Assembly: GCA_947623455.1 (NCBI GenBank)
Contig: OX392536.1
Coordinates: 30,695,465-30,759,464 of the forward strand
Length of the DNA stretch: 64,000 nt
Source of the DNA: Mimachlamys varia
Taxonomy: Eukaryota > Mollusca > Bivalvia > Pectinida > Pectinidae
Direction of reading: 5' to 3'
Part shown: in pieces, positions 1 through 11,500 of the stretch
Layout: each line of letters starts with the position of its first letter
How positions within the stretch are numbered: the stretch's first letter is position 1
The notes under the pieces: generated by a model
Told to the model about the DNA's origin: nothing
What the model saw: the letters and a program-made list of their open reading frames with translations, nothing else
Database searches by the model: none
Program-made: the position numbers and the translations under genes

Positions 1-564
1 TTCTGTAGTCCATACCATATACTCTGACATCAAAGATTTTGTACAAGATGTTGTATGTATGATCACTTCTTGTAAATAACTGGGTCCAAACATGGCTCTT
101 ATTCTGCCACAATGATCATAACAAAGTATATTTATATCTTAAAAAACGAAGCATTGACTTAACTGTAATGAATTTACCGTTACCTACAAATTGCTGTTTT
201 ATATAGAAATGCAATATACTTTCAACATGACAGTAAAAAATATTGCAAACCTACACTACAGCATACTGACTCAAGAGTTAATGAAATATTGTTTGGAGTT
301 TCCCAGTCTTATATAACAGACATCAATAACCAAGTATATTGAAAATGGAACTTTTGTGTAATTGTGTTGAGGTAAGTAACAGTTAATGGCAAGGGAAATG
401 TCTAAATCTGTTGGATGTTTTCACAGATGGTAAGACCATGAGAGTCACTGGCCATAACAGATTGATATTGCTGCCTCTACTGAAGATATTGCACTAAGTT
501 TAAAACACTTTACGCTCTAAAAAGATGCAATTGATCAGAACATTACATATATACCCATTCTCGA

Positions 565-872
565 AATCCAGGTGTTATGCTCACCTACACTCTCTACACC
601 CCTGGAATATATCATGGCATTAACTCTGGTAATAAAAAACTGACCAATCGTCAGGCTAATGCCAGTCTTTCGAAGATTACAAAGGAGCCGCAACCACTTC
701 AAAGCTTGTCAATCTGTACCGTTATGTGACCTCAAGGTCCTTTCATGTACATCAAAGTGACGAACTAGTTTTCTTGCCGCAACAACAAGGTGGCGCAAAC
801 AGAGCCTTAAATTCTGCCTTGACATATTCCAGGGGTGTAGAAAGCGTAGGTGAATGTAACCCCTGGATATCA
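565..872. mobile_element. MITE with ~60-bp inverted ends
   Basis: Left atccaggtgttatgctcacc ... ctacacccctggaatat and, inverted at the right, atccaggggttacattcacc ... ctacacccctggaatat. No coding capacity; the ORFs on both strands are shadows of the repeat. Confidence 0.7.
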
Positions 873-3137
873 AGGATGATATATACAAGAAATTTTGATA
901 ATTATGTAATGCATTCCCAAATCTATATTCCAACATTCATACAATGACCTCATCAACATTATAATCATCAATGAAAAATATTGTTTTGTTCAGCTCAACC
1001 TATAACAGATCTCTATATATTCCCATAGGAATTTGGAAATAACCTTGACAGCTGACCTGTCACCCACTCCTAAATATGCAGCCAGATTTAGGGCATGATT
1101 TTAAAATGCATGAAAGTTTTTCTTCACAGTTTGAATGACCCTGAACTTTACTTGGGGATTCAAGAAGCAAGGGTGTTTCACTTATATCATGCTTTTTTTT
1201 TCACTCAAACCTAGTATTTATAGCAAATGATTTTTTGTCTATTTTGTTATATTTTCCTTATCTGTGCTGAGAAAAATCCTTCAAATGGATTTGTTTCTCT
1301 TGAAATATTCATTATTTTGGATCAAATTACAGTTTGATTCACCTAGGGTGCAATTTAGATGCCGTAAAAAAACTTTCACTGGTGCCACATGTGAGATATG
1401 AGATCTACCAATGCAGAAATGAGAAGAGAAATCCTGTCTATTGTAGTCAATATCTTCAGTGTAACAGGAATTATTCCATTGCAGTTATGCAGGTATCTTT
1501 AAGGATGCCATTGCCATATCAGTATTCCAATGTGAATACAGGAACTTGTGATATGGCACTCACAGTATATAACAATTAATATGTCACATAAAGAACCCAT
1601 ATGATGCGTTAAAACCTGTTTCTTGTATCATTATGCCTAATTCAAAGATATTAAATGAAGAATTGCATTTGTATACAATGCCCATATTTGGCAATAAAAG
1701 GGGCATATTAAACTCGGGAAATACAGGATCGCATATAAAACTTGTAATATGTGTTATTTGCTTCAAGTATCACAGTATATAATTTGATAGGAATTGAAAA
1801 GATGATGAAAAACAACAATGCCCATATATGCCAATAGAAGGGGCATAACTCTGTAAAAAATATTAGCGAAATTCTAAAACGCAAAGTATTTTGGTATGGA
1901 ATATTTGTAGCAAGTTTCATTAGCGCTAACAGAGAAAAGGTAATGTACAGACAACCCAGGTTAGATCATAATGCGACCAGTCATCAATCGCATATACAAA
2001 ATTGGAAATTGGCATTTAAATTATACTTTGAAAGTGACCTTCTATGACTCTTACTGACCCTCTTTTTTAGGGAGTTGATCACGTTACACCATTGACCAAT
2101 AAATTAACAAAATTACAGTTAACAAAACTACATCCATTGGGAGTCGGATATACAGATATACATGTAGGTATATGAACCTAGATCTAGCTAGCTTCATCTC
2201 ATAACAAAAAGTAGGCCATTGAGCACATCACAGGTAAAAATAAAAGGAATCTATAGGAAAAAGAATGTAGCTTTAAATGTATCTTCATCAGTAACTTAAT
2301 AAATAGAAACAAAAGAAAAATATATATAACGTCTAGTTTCACAACCTATTTGAACATGTTATGTAAGACCTGAACTCTGTGAGTTTCTCTAGATTCTCAA
2401 CATGATATTCAACACAACTATACAGAACTCCATCTGTTCAGCAGAACTAGATACAAGCTATGGTATATGTGTCAGTTACCATACTCACAATAGTCCTGTT
2501 GATTTACCACATTCTCACTAGAATCATAATTATAACCATTGTTAATTGCCTATTCAGTCATCACCTAAAACCCTGTCGCCTCAGTTCTAACTAAAGTTGA
2601 GGTTCAAGCTACACAATGCATTTCTTTCAAGAAAGCAGTTGTAAACTTCATATCACCTTCAGCTAAAATCCAGAAATGATGGAATTTTCAGCCTCACTCG
2701 TAACTTAAAGCTGCCAAACTTTCCTTGTCTCTAGTCAAATTGCCTCCTTATGATTGGGAAATTGATCTTTTCAGATACACCTTCCCTCATAAATGGTAAG
2801 ACGGTTTCTTTATTCTGAAATAAAGATATAGGAAATAGTTATGGTTGTAAAGAATATCTAAAAATATCACAGGTTGAATACTTGCCATCATTTTTCATTT
2901 CCATTGGGGAGATTATATATTCTCAAAATTAAAACATTAGATATATTTGAGTATTTATACCAACTATAGAGTTTATCATTTAACTGGGAACAATAAGTAT
3001 TCTTGTAAAAATTCTTTGTAATCCCCATAAAAAGAGGAATAAATAGGCTAATGATATGACCAATGATGACAGATAGCCACTCATCTTTATATATATTGTA
3101 TATAGTATATCTTAAAGCCTTCATTCTTCAGAAACTA

Positions 3138-3329
3138 GAAATGTCTGTGAGACATAAATGCCCCCGCCCCAATATAAAATAACTTCTTCATGCTTATTAT
3201 GTATGCGAAGTTTGATGACCATCGGATCAGTAGTTATTTAATTAAGCTGGTTACATTACCATGGGACGGGATGCGACGGACATGGGCACTCTATGCCCCC
3301 CCCCATTTCATGGCAGGGGGCATTAAAAA
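3138..3329. repeat. ~200-bp interspersed repeat, copy 1
   Basis: Starts gaaatgtctgtgagacataa and ends catttcatggcagggggcat. The family also occurs at 5759-5972, 10558-12725 (split) and 17783-17880 (deleted centre). Contains a gggacgggatgcgacgg stretch. Confidence 0.75.
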
Positions 3330-5127
3330 ATATAAGAAGTAAAATAAATGGTTACATTCTCTCGGACATACCCATATTTTCAAAAGAGTTAAACTTTTAT
3401 AAACTTGATCGTAGAATCATCATCTCACAGAATAGAATCACAATAAATTATTCTTAGTAAACAAATTTAGCAGTAGATTTTTCCTGTTATAAAAAGAGAG
3501 GTTTTGGATTATCTTGGACTATCTAAATACAATTTACCAGGTAACCATTACCAGTATTTAACACCGACTGAACACAGATTTCTTCAGGGAAGTGAATGCA
3601 TAAAACCTGTAAACTAACCAACTAGCAGTGTCCTTAACTTATCACCCCTGAAATGTCATAAAGAACTATTCTAACTATTGAAATGGAAAAGTTCAAACGC
3701 ATCTTCAGGGCTGAATGTGTTAATAGGTACCCCAATTGCAACAATGTTAGAGGTGTAACACTGTGAGAAAATATTTACAGGTGCTGTGCAGATTCACCGA
3801 TGCATTTAGGTGGACTAAGGCCATCTAATAATACAGGAGTAGCACTTAGGGAGACATCACAGGAAAGGTGGTGTATGTTCAGGGGAAAAGAAAGGTAAAA
3901 AGAAAAAAAGAAAAGTAAAAGGTATATCTCTAGTGCCAAAACGAACAGCAATACATTTATAGGAAGGTGAAACAATGATCTCAGAACAGATTAATGTATA
4001 TACGTACCCTTCTTGTCATATTTTCCCTTGATAATCTTTCTCTCTTTTCATTTTTTGAATCCTTAAAAAAAAAGTGCAACATCATTATCATTTGGTTATA
4101 TAAGTTACTCTTATCTATCAAACCAAATTAATTTTGAACTTGATATATATAGTGCAGTGTTCAATGTTAACCTAACTAGGTACAATACATTCATTACAAT
4201 CTTTTTTTCAACAAGTAGAGTTGGGGAGAAAGTAAACTTGGTGTCTAGTGCACTTTGTACCACATTTAGTGAACAAGGATGTGTACTACACAATCATAGT
4301 ATTGTATCCACATCTCATTATTTTATTTTATGTAACTCTCAATGCCTAACAATGAAAACCATTTTAAATATATGGCATGATATTGATTATGTACTGTATG
4401 TATGTCACATATTGTGTTTTATAAAAATCAAAGTACAACTTTTATCGTGACATCTTTTATCTAAACATTACTTTGATTTACCTTGCTGTGATATCAACTG
4501 TTTGTAAGTGATGCTTTATTTTACATGTTGTAAATATTCTACATTGATTATATGGACCGCTTGGAGGAAGAATCTTGCGACTCAAAGTGTCATCGACCAC
4601 AAATACAGTCTTTTATCATTATCATTATTTTAAACAAAATATTGGAGAATATTTCCAGTTCTCTTTAATATTAAGTCAAGTACACAAGCTTACTATAAAC
4701 TAGAATGAACTTGTTAACGCCATTACACTAGGTTAACAAGTTAAGTTTGCTCCTAAATGCTTTTATTCACGTTTATGTTACATTATCATTGTACCATTTT
4801 CTGACCATTTGAAGTAATTGTGGCCCATGGCTTACTGGGGATTTTTGGTCAATTTTGACTCAAACTGGTCCGAATAAGCACTCACTTCTTTTCTCTTTAA
4901 TTATTTCTTTTCAGCACCCAGCTGGACGCTTATTGGGTAAACTATGGTAAAGCACTACATTTGATCCAGATCAACCTGACAATGTTTGTTTTGTCCGAAT
5001 TACTAACTATATTTTCACATCGATTAAGGGACCAAAACTTACCACACATTCAAAAATGATGATGAATATTAACCACAGCAATGAGGACAGGAACAAAACC
5101 ACCCACACAACGTTATCCTTTAGCACC

Positions 5128-5461
5128 ACCTCTGTAAATTCGAAGATATTAAAATCAGTGTTTAAACCTCTGTAGTGTTGAAGGTATTAAAATCAGTGTT
5201 TAAACCTCTGTAGTGTTGAAGGTATTAAAATCAGTGTTTAAACCTCTGTAAAGTTGAAGATATTAAAATCAGTGTTTAAACCTCTGTAAATTCGAAGATA
5301 TTAAAATCAGTGTTTAAACCTCTGTAGTGTTGAAGGTATTAAAATCAGTGTTTAAACCTCTGTAAAGTTGAAGATATTAAAATCAGTGTTTAAACCTCTG
5401 TAAAGTTGAAGATATTAAAATCAGTGTTTAAACCTCTGTAGTGTTGAAGGTATTAAAATCA
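5128..5461. repeat. 38-bp minisatellite, about 8-9 units
   Basis: Unit attaaaatcagtgtttaaac followed by ctctgtaaagttgaagat, with two alternating variants (aaagttgaag / tagtgttgaag). Confidence 0.9.
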
Positions 5462-5758
5462 CTTAATTTTTTTAATTTCCATCAAGAATTTAAGGGTAAT
5501 CAGAGTAAAAAATAAGTGTATTCATCTTTTCACACTTGGTAACTAAATAAGGTGAATATCAAAACCATCATAAGACCTATATAAAACTAGCAGCAATCTC
5601 CACTGGGGCAGGGTGTGACCCCAGGATTATTCAGTATAGCATGATTATAATAATCTATCCATGCACATATTTTCAATATGAGGACCATTTTTGTTTTACT
5701 CATCAGAATCATTCTCGTTTAGTCAGAAACTTATTAAAGAATTATAAATTTTGAACTA

Positions 5759-5972
5759 AAAATGTCTGTGAAACATAAATGCCCCCTTCCCCCATATGAA
5801 ATTAGTTCTTCATGCTTATTATGTATGCGAAGATTGATGAAAATCGAATCAGAAGTTATTTAAATAAGCTGGTTACATTACCATGGGATGGGACGGGACG
5901 GGACGGAACGGGATGGGACGGACATCGGTAACACTATATGCCCCGCCAAGTTTCATGGTGCGGGCATAAAAA
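5759..5972. repeat. ~200-bp interspersed repeat, copy 2
   Basis: Same family as 3138-3329, with an expanded gggacgggacgggacgg stretch near 5888-5920. Confidence 0.75.
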
Positions 5973-6056
5973 CCAAAATTATATATATATAGATATAATG
6001 CTTTAAATAATGTTGTTATTTCATTGTGTATCTGATGTTATCCATTAGTACAAACA

Positions 6057-7918
6057 ACAAGAGGCCCAACGGGCCTTAACGGTCATCTGACTACCAATTG
6101 TAAAATCACTATGAAAATACGTGTAGTCATTAAATCAAGTTATAATATGCCTGTATAGATTGCCAAGTTCAAGATAGTGGCCTTCTTGGATTTCTGATGG
6201 GCTTGAAAAATAACAACACTTTGTTGGGACCATCTCAGGATATCATTTCTGGCAAGTTTCAGCTCAATTCCACTGGTAGAACTTGAGAAGTTTAGAATGT
6301 GTTTTCAAAATGGCCGCTGTGGAGGCTATCTTGGATTTTTGACTACACGAAAAATAACAACAGTTTCGTTTTGGCCCCAGTGACCTTGAATGAAAGTCAA
6401 GGTCATTTCTTTGAACAAACTTGGTAGCCCTTTATCCCAGCATGCCACAGGCCCAATATTAGGTATCTGGGCCTTTTGGTTATTCAGAAGAAAATGTTTA
6501 AAGATTATGACCGTTTTGGCCCCAGTGACCTTGAATGAAAGTCAAGGTCATTTCTTTGAACAAACTTGGCAGCCCTTTATCCCAGCATGCCACAGGCCCA
6601 ATATTAGATCTCTGGGCCTTTTGGTTATTCAGAAGAAAATGTTTGAAGATTATGACCGTTTTGGCCCCAGTGACCTTGAATGAAAGTCAAGGTCATTTCT
6701 TTGAACAAACTTGGTAGCCCTTTATCCCAGCATGCCACAGGCCCAATATCAGGTCTCTGGGCCTTTTGGTTATTCAGAAGAAGTTGTTTAAAGATTATGA
6801 CCGTTTTGGCCCCTGTGACCTTGAATGAAAGTCAAGGTCATTTGTTTGAACAAACTTGGTAGCCCTTTATCCCAGCATGCCACAGGCCCAATATTAGGTC
6901 TCTGTGCCTTTTGGTTATTCAGAAGAAGTCGTTTAAAAATTATGACCGTTTTGTCCCTTGTGACCTTGAATGAAGGTCAAGGTCATTTGTTTGAACAAAC
7001 TTGGTAGCCCTTTATCTCAGCATGCCACAGGACCAATATCAGGTCTCTGGGCCTTTTGGTTATTCAGAAGAAGTTGTTTAAAAAGATTTTGACCTTTTTG
7101 GCCCCTGTGACCTTGAATGAAGGTCAAGGTCATTTGTTTGAACAAACTTGGTACCCCTTTATCCCAGCATAACACAGGCCAAATATCAGGTCTCTGGGCC
7201 TTTTGGTTATTCAGAAGAAGTCGTTCACAGATTTTGACCTTTTTGGCCCCTGTGACCTTGAATGAAGGTCAAGGTCATTTGTTTGAACAAACTTGGTAGC
7301 CCTTTATCCCAGCATACCACAGGCCCAATATTAGGTCTCTGGGCCTTTTGGTTATTCAGAAGAAGTCGTTTAAAAATTATGACCGTTTTGTCCCCTGTGA
7401 CCTTGAATGAAGGTCAAGGTCATTTCTTTGAACAAACTTGGTAGCCCTTTATCTCAGCATAACACAGGACCAATATCAGGTCTCTGGGCCTTTTGGTTAT
7501 TCAGAAGAAGTTGTTTAAAAAGATTTTGACCTTTTCGGCCCCTGTGACCTTGAATGAAGGTCAAGGTCATTTGTTTGAACAAACTTGGTACCCCTTTATC
7601 CCAGCATAACACAGGCCCAATATCAGGTCTCTAGGCCTTTTGGTTATTCAGAAGAAGTCGTTCAAAGATTTTGACCTTTTTGGCCCCTGTGACCTTGAAT
7701 GAAGGTCAAGGTCATTTGTTTGAACAAACTTGGTAGCCCTTCATCCCAGCATGGCACAAGCCCAATATTGGGTCTATGGGCCTTTTGGTTTATGAGAAGA
7801 AGATGTTTAAATGGAAAAGTTTACGGACGGCGCACGGCGCACGACGCACGGCGCACGACGACGGACGAAGCATGATGACTATAGGTCATCCTGACCCTTC
7901 GGGTCAGATGACCTAAAA
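6057..7918. mobile_element. Helitron-like/pearl-type element with ~145-bp tandem core
   Basis: Starts acaagaggcccaacgggcc and ends ctgacccttcgggtcag then atgacctaaaa: GC hairpins at both ends, with ggtcatctgac near the 5' end complementary to gtcagatgacc at the 3' end. The core (6372-7800) holds about nine units of 145-146 bp containing tgaccttgaatgaaagtcaa. A gacggcgcacg-rich stretch precedes the 3' hairpin. Non-autonomous; ORFs in the core are repeat artefacts. Confidence 0.75.
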
Positions 7919-8068
7919 ACGCAATGTGATACAAACCTAATCGGTTGATGCTGAAATACTGGAGGACCCTGTACAACCTTTTGACAATGGTGCTAGTTCT
8001 TGCACAAGTACCCTACAACAATATAATTCATAACAATTACAATTCTTTATAAATAGCCTGCTTATTTC

Positions 8069-8262
8069 CTACTTGTAGACACATAACCGTTCATTATTTA
8101 CCTGCTCATTGTAGACACATAACCGTTCATTATTTACCTGCTCATTGTAGACACACAACCGTTCATTATTTACCTGCTCATTGTAGACACATAACCGTTC
8201 ATTATTTACCTGCTCATTGTAGACACATAACCGTTCATTATTTACCTGCTCATACAGTACAT
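8069..8262. repeat. 36-bp minisatellite containing exon-19 donor junction
   Basis: About five units; on the gene strand each contains gagcaggtaaata, the same 13 bases as the exon 19 donor, followed by atgaacggttatgtgtctac. It lies about 170 bp downstream of exon 19 in intron 19. Confidence 0.88.
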
Positions 8263-8431
8263 TATTGACGCTCACTTATCTATTGTAGCCTTGTCATCAT
8301 TTATAATCTTCCAACCCATAAAAGTATATTTATCTTCATTTTTTCTTTGCTACTCATACACTTGTCACCATTTTTAATTAAAATACAAATGCAGACAAAT
8401 GTACAAAATGTATATATCAATCTTTATTTAC

Positions 8432-8553
8432 CTGCTCACAGAAACCAAAGTTACAGGGACTGCCATTAGGAAGTGGTCCTACATTTGACAAGGGTGTACA
8501 CGCTCCAGTGCTGTTGGCGTTTTGACAACACCGCTTACATAAGTTACCCTCAT
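8432..8553 (-). CDS. copy A exon 19: membrane-proximal domain, last exon recognised
   Basis: 122 nt, codons 583-623. Encodes [20 protein letters not shown] and [11 protein letters not shown], matching ADAM17 'SCKVCCRDLSGRCVPY...GKPCTVGFCDMNGKC'. Ends in phase 0 at GAGCAG/GTAAATA. This donor junction is reproduced in each unit of the 36-bp minisatellite at 8069-8262. The stalk and transmembrane exons expected next were not found. Confidence 0.9.
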
Positions 8554-11500
8554 CTGAAGCATAAAGAATGTTATAAAACAAATACAATATGCTCTAAAAA
8601 CACTATCACTCCATCATCCCAAGCCGGGATCAATCACATAACTTCATAATGTGTTTCCTTACCCAAGACTTTTTGGATAAAGCTCCTATGATTTGGAAAA
8701 CAGGTTTTGGTAATTAAATCACTTGATATTTCCAGGTCAATCTTCCATCTTGACATAACGTCACAAAGCTCAACCACATCAATCTCCCATAGCAATGTCA
8801 TGATTCAGGGTGATTGTTTCCCCTATCGGGAACAGACAGTGTGATTTCTGCTAGAAACAAATTGAACATTACAGTCTGACCCGGCAATCACTCACCTTCA
8901 CAGATACAGGGGATTTTGCCGACTTGCTGACACTGACCAAGACAAACACCTGTCCTACACACTCCACTGCAACCATAGAAAGACAATAAAATAGTTTTTG
9001 ATCATTCGATATTGTGCTTCAGTTCTCACTTTGAGGTCATGACATTTACTTGGATCTGACCTAGATTTACATGGCGAGTGACCTCAATAAAGCAGAAGAC
9101 ACTTACTATTTCGCACCAGATCTTATTCTCTTGTACTTTTTCAAAAGTCTCTGTTTAAATCTTTTATTTACTGTAAAAGTGGATATTTTCGTGAGTGAAA
9201 TTGTTCGCTTAGTCAGCGTCCAAACTGTTCAGTGTGGACATTTTGGTGCTGTGATTCATAGTGTTTTGTAATGTGTGTTTATAATACTATCAGAAACACT
9301 ATAGAGTTGAGAAGTGTTAAATATTTTCATGTGGGTATATATTTGCGGATATTTAATGCAAGCAAAATAAGCGAAAATGTCCACGCTGCAAATAATTTCA
9401 CTCTTACAGTATTTATATTTTGCCCCTGGTTAAATCGATTTTGAGTTCTGATGATGGTTTTGTTGATGCTTTGGTATTCTCTGGTTTATTTTATCTTCCT
9501 TATAGATGATAAAAATCTAGATCATTAGTTATAATTACCAGTCAGATATCTCAAAATATATTGTTTATCTGGTCCCATTGCAGTTAATTACAGTATCATT
9601 TATATAAATATCTTGTCTACTTAATATTTCTCTCTTTTTTTTAAAAAATAAATTCTATCCACCAAACAATAAAAGACTTCTTATAAACTTGTGCATTGAT
9701 CAGTGTTAAAAAGTATCAATTTCTTTACAGTCTTATATGTTGTTTATAATATAAGGCAATAAATTATACTTGTTTTTGTTAATTGTTGTTTATAAACTAC
9801 AGGTAGTTGTAATACAGATATAGATCTGTACAGGGTGGGTCGTACAGTGGGCACGGCAATCACAAAGACTATAGGGCAATATTGCCAGATCTGACTTGAT
9901 ATATATATATGAAGTCACCTTCCTGGGCTAATAGGATTTCTATGTTATACTCCACAGAGACTAGTATGGCCTTGATGATTTCTTTTAGGAACATACCCTA
10001 ATTCATCTCATATTCAAACCTCTATGCATTGCTATGGAGCTGGCAAAAGTGACTACAAAAAGACTACGTTTTGTTATAATTATTGTCAATTATTGTCAAA
10101 TAACAATTAAAGTTATGACAATATAATGTAACTCAGATTTAAGATAGGATTGAATACTTACTCGTCACTGCAGGTCTTCCCGTCTCTGACATTTCCAGCC
10201 GCGGGGCAGGTAAAGTCAATACCACTGTCACATGTTAAGGAACTTACCAGAACAATGGAATAGCAGCCAAAGTGCACAACATGTCACGTTAATCTAAAGC
10301 TTACTCAAGTTTTACAGGTAATATTTTCATAATATTTATATTTAAATACAACAATCCAGCCTCACTAATTTGCTAACATTGTTTTAGCAGCGTTTTGTTT
10401 ATTTCTGTTATATTGCCAATAGTTTTTGCTACAAATATTTTGTTATATACATGATTGTATATAATCAATCAGATTTTTCACAAATTCAACTAAATGTTTA
10501 ATATTTTTTTATTTTCTTAATTGAAGATGTAGAAAAATTTATCAATTTGTATATTAGAAATGTCTGTGAGATATTGCCCCCTTCCCCCATATAAAATTTG
10601 CTTTTCATGCTTATTATGTATGCAAAGTTTGATGACAATCAGATAAGTTATTTTAACAAGAGGCCCATGGGCCTTAACGGTCACCTGATGTTTGATATGA
10701 AAGAGAAATATGGGAATGTTGAGATGAATATTTATAACAATACATTGTAGCATATCTGGGAGTGGAAAAAATGAATTTTTGAAATTATGTCAATTTGACC
10801 CTTTTAGGCCCCACCCCTCAGGCACCTGGGGGTCAGTCAGTGTCAATATGTGCGTACTACTCAAAAGTCATGTCATATTGATAATTTCAACCAAATTTGC
10901 ATCATTTCTTATGGCAATTAAACAAATAATGCAAAAAAATGTTTTTTCTGCCAATATACTATAGTAAACTTAACCCCCTCCACAGCGGGAGATGCAAGAC
11001 CCCAGAGTCATGAAATTCACAATTTTGGTAAAGAACCTTAAAACCAATCCATCTATGAAGAGTATTTGATTCCTGCATATCTGGGAGAAGAGAAGAAGAT
11101 TTTTGAAATTTTTGTCAATTTGACCCTTTTTGGCCCCGCCCTCCAGCCCCTGGGGGTCAACTAGGGCCAACATGTACATCCCATCAAAGTGTCATCCCAT
11201 GCTGATAATTTGATACAAGTTAGAATGAATTCCAATACAAATCCAACAAATAATAGTCAAAAATGTGATTTCCCTATATAAACTATAGTAAAGTTTACCC
11301 CCTTCCCAGGGGCAAACATGAGACCCCAGGGTCATAAAATTCACAATTTTGGTAAAGCACCTTAAGACCCTTCCATCTATGAAGAGTATTTGATTCTACC
11401 ATATCTAAGAGTAGAGAAGAAGATTTTTGAAATTTTTGTAAATTTGACCCTTTTTGGCCCTGCCCCGCAGGCCCCTGGGGGTCAACTAGGGCCAACATGA

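Larger units (their letters stand above)
1..8068. other. region downstream of copy A exon 19, no exon recognised
   Basis: Apart from the listed repeats I see no supported gene. Stretches 1-564, 873-3137, 3330-5127 and 5462-5758 are AT-rich with only short ORFs. Blocks at about 1678-1710 and 1815-1850 (caatgcccatat.t, aaggggcata) are a short diverged direct repeat. The transmembrane exon of copy A should lie on the minus strand here or beyond base 1. Confidence 0.5.

Noticed and set aside
2888..3124. Hydrophobic minus-strand ORF considered as the missing transmembrane exon of copy A.
   Set aside because: No suitable acceptor in phase 0, no juxtamembrane ADAM17-like sequence, and the hydrophobicity reflects AT-rich DNA.
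6390..7444. Series of ORFs MKVKVI...NKLGSPLSQH.
   Set aside because: Reading through the ~145-bp tandem core of a Helitron-like element; starts and stops recur with the unit.
8069..8275. 68-aa ORF with repeated NEQVNNERLCVY.
   Set aside because: 36-bp minisatellite in intron 19; the open frame follows from the unit being a multiple of three.
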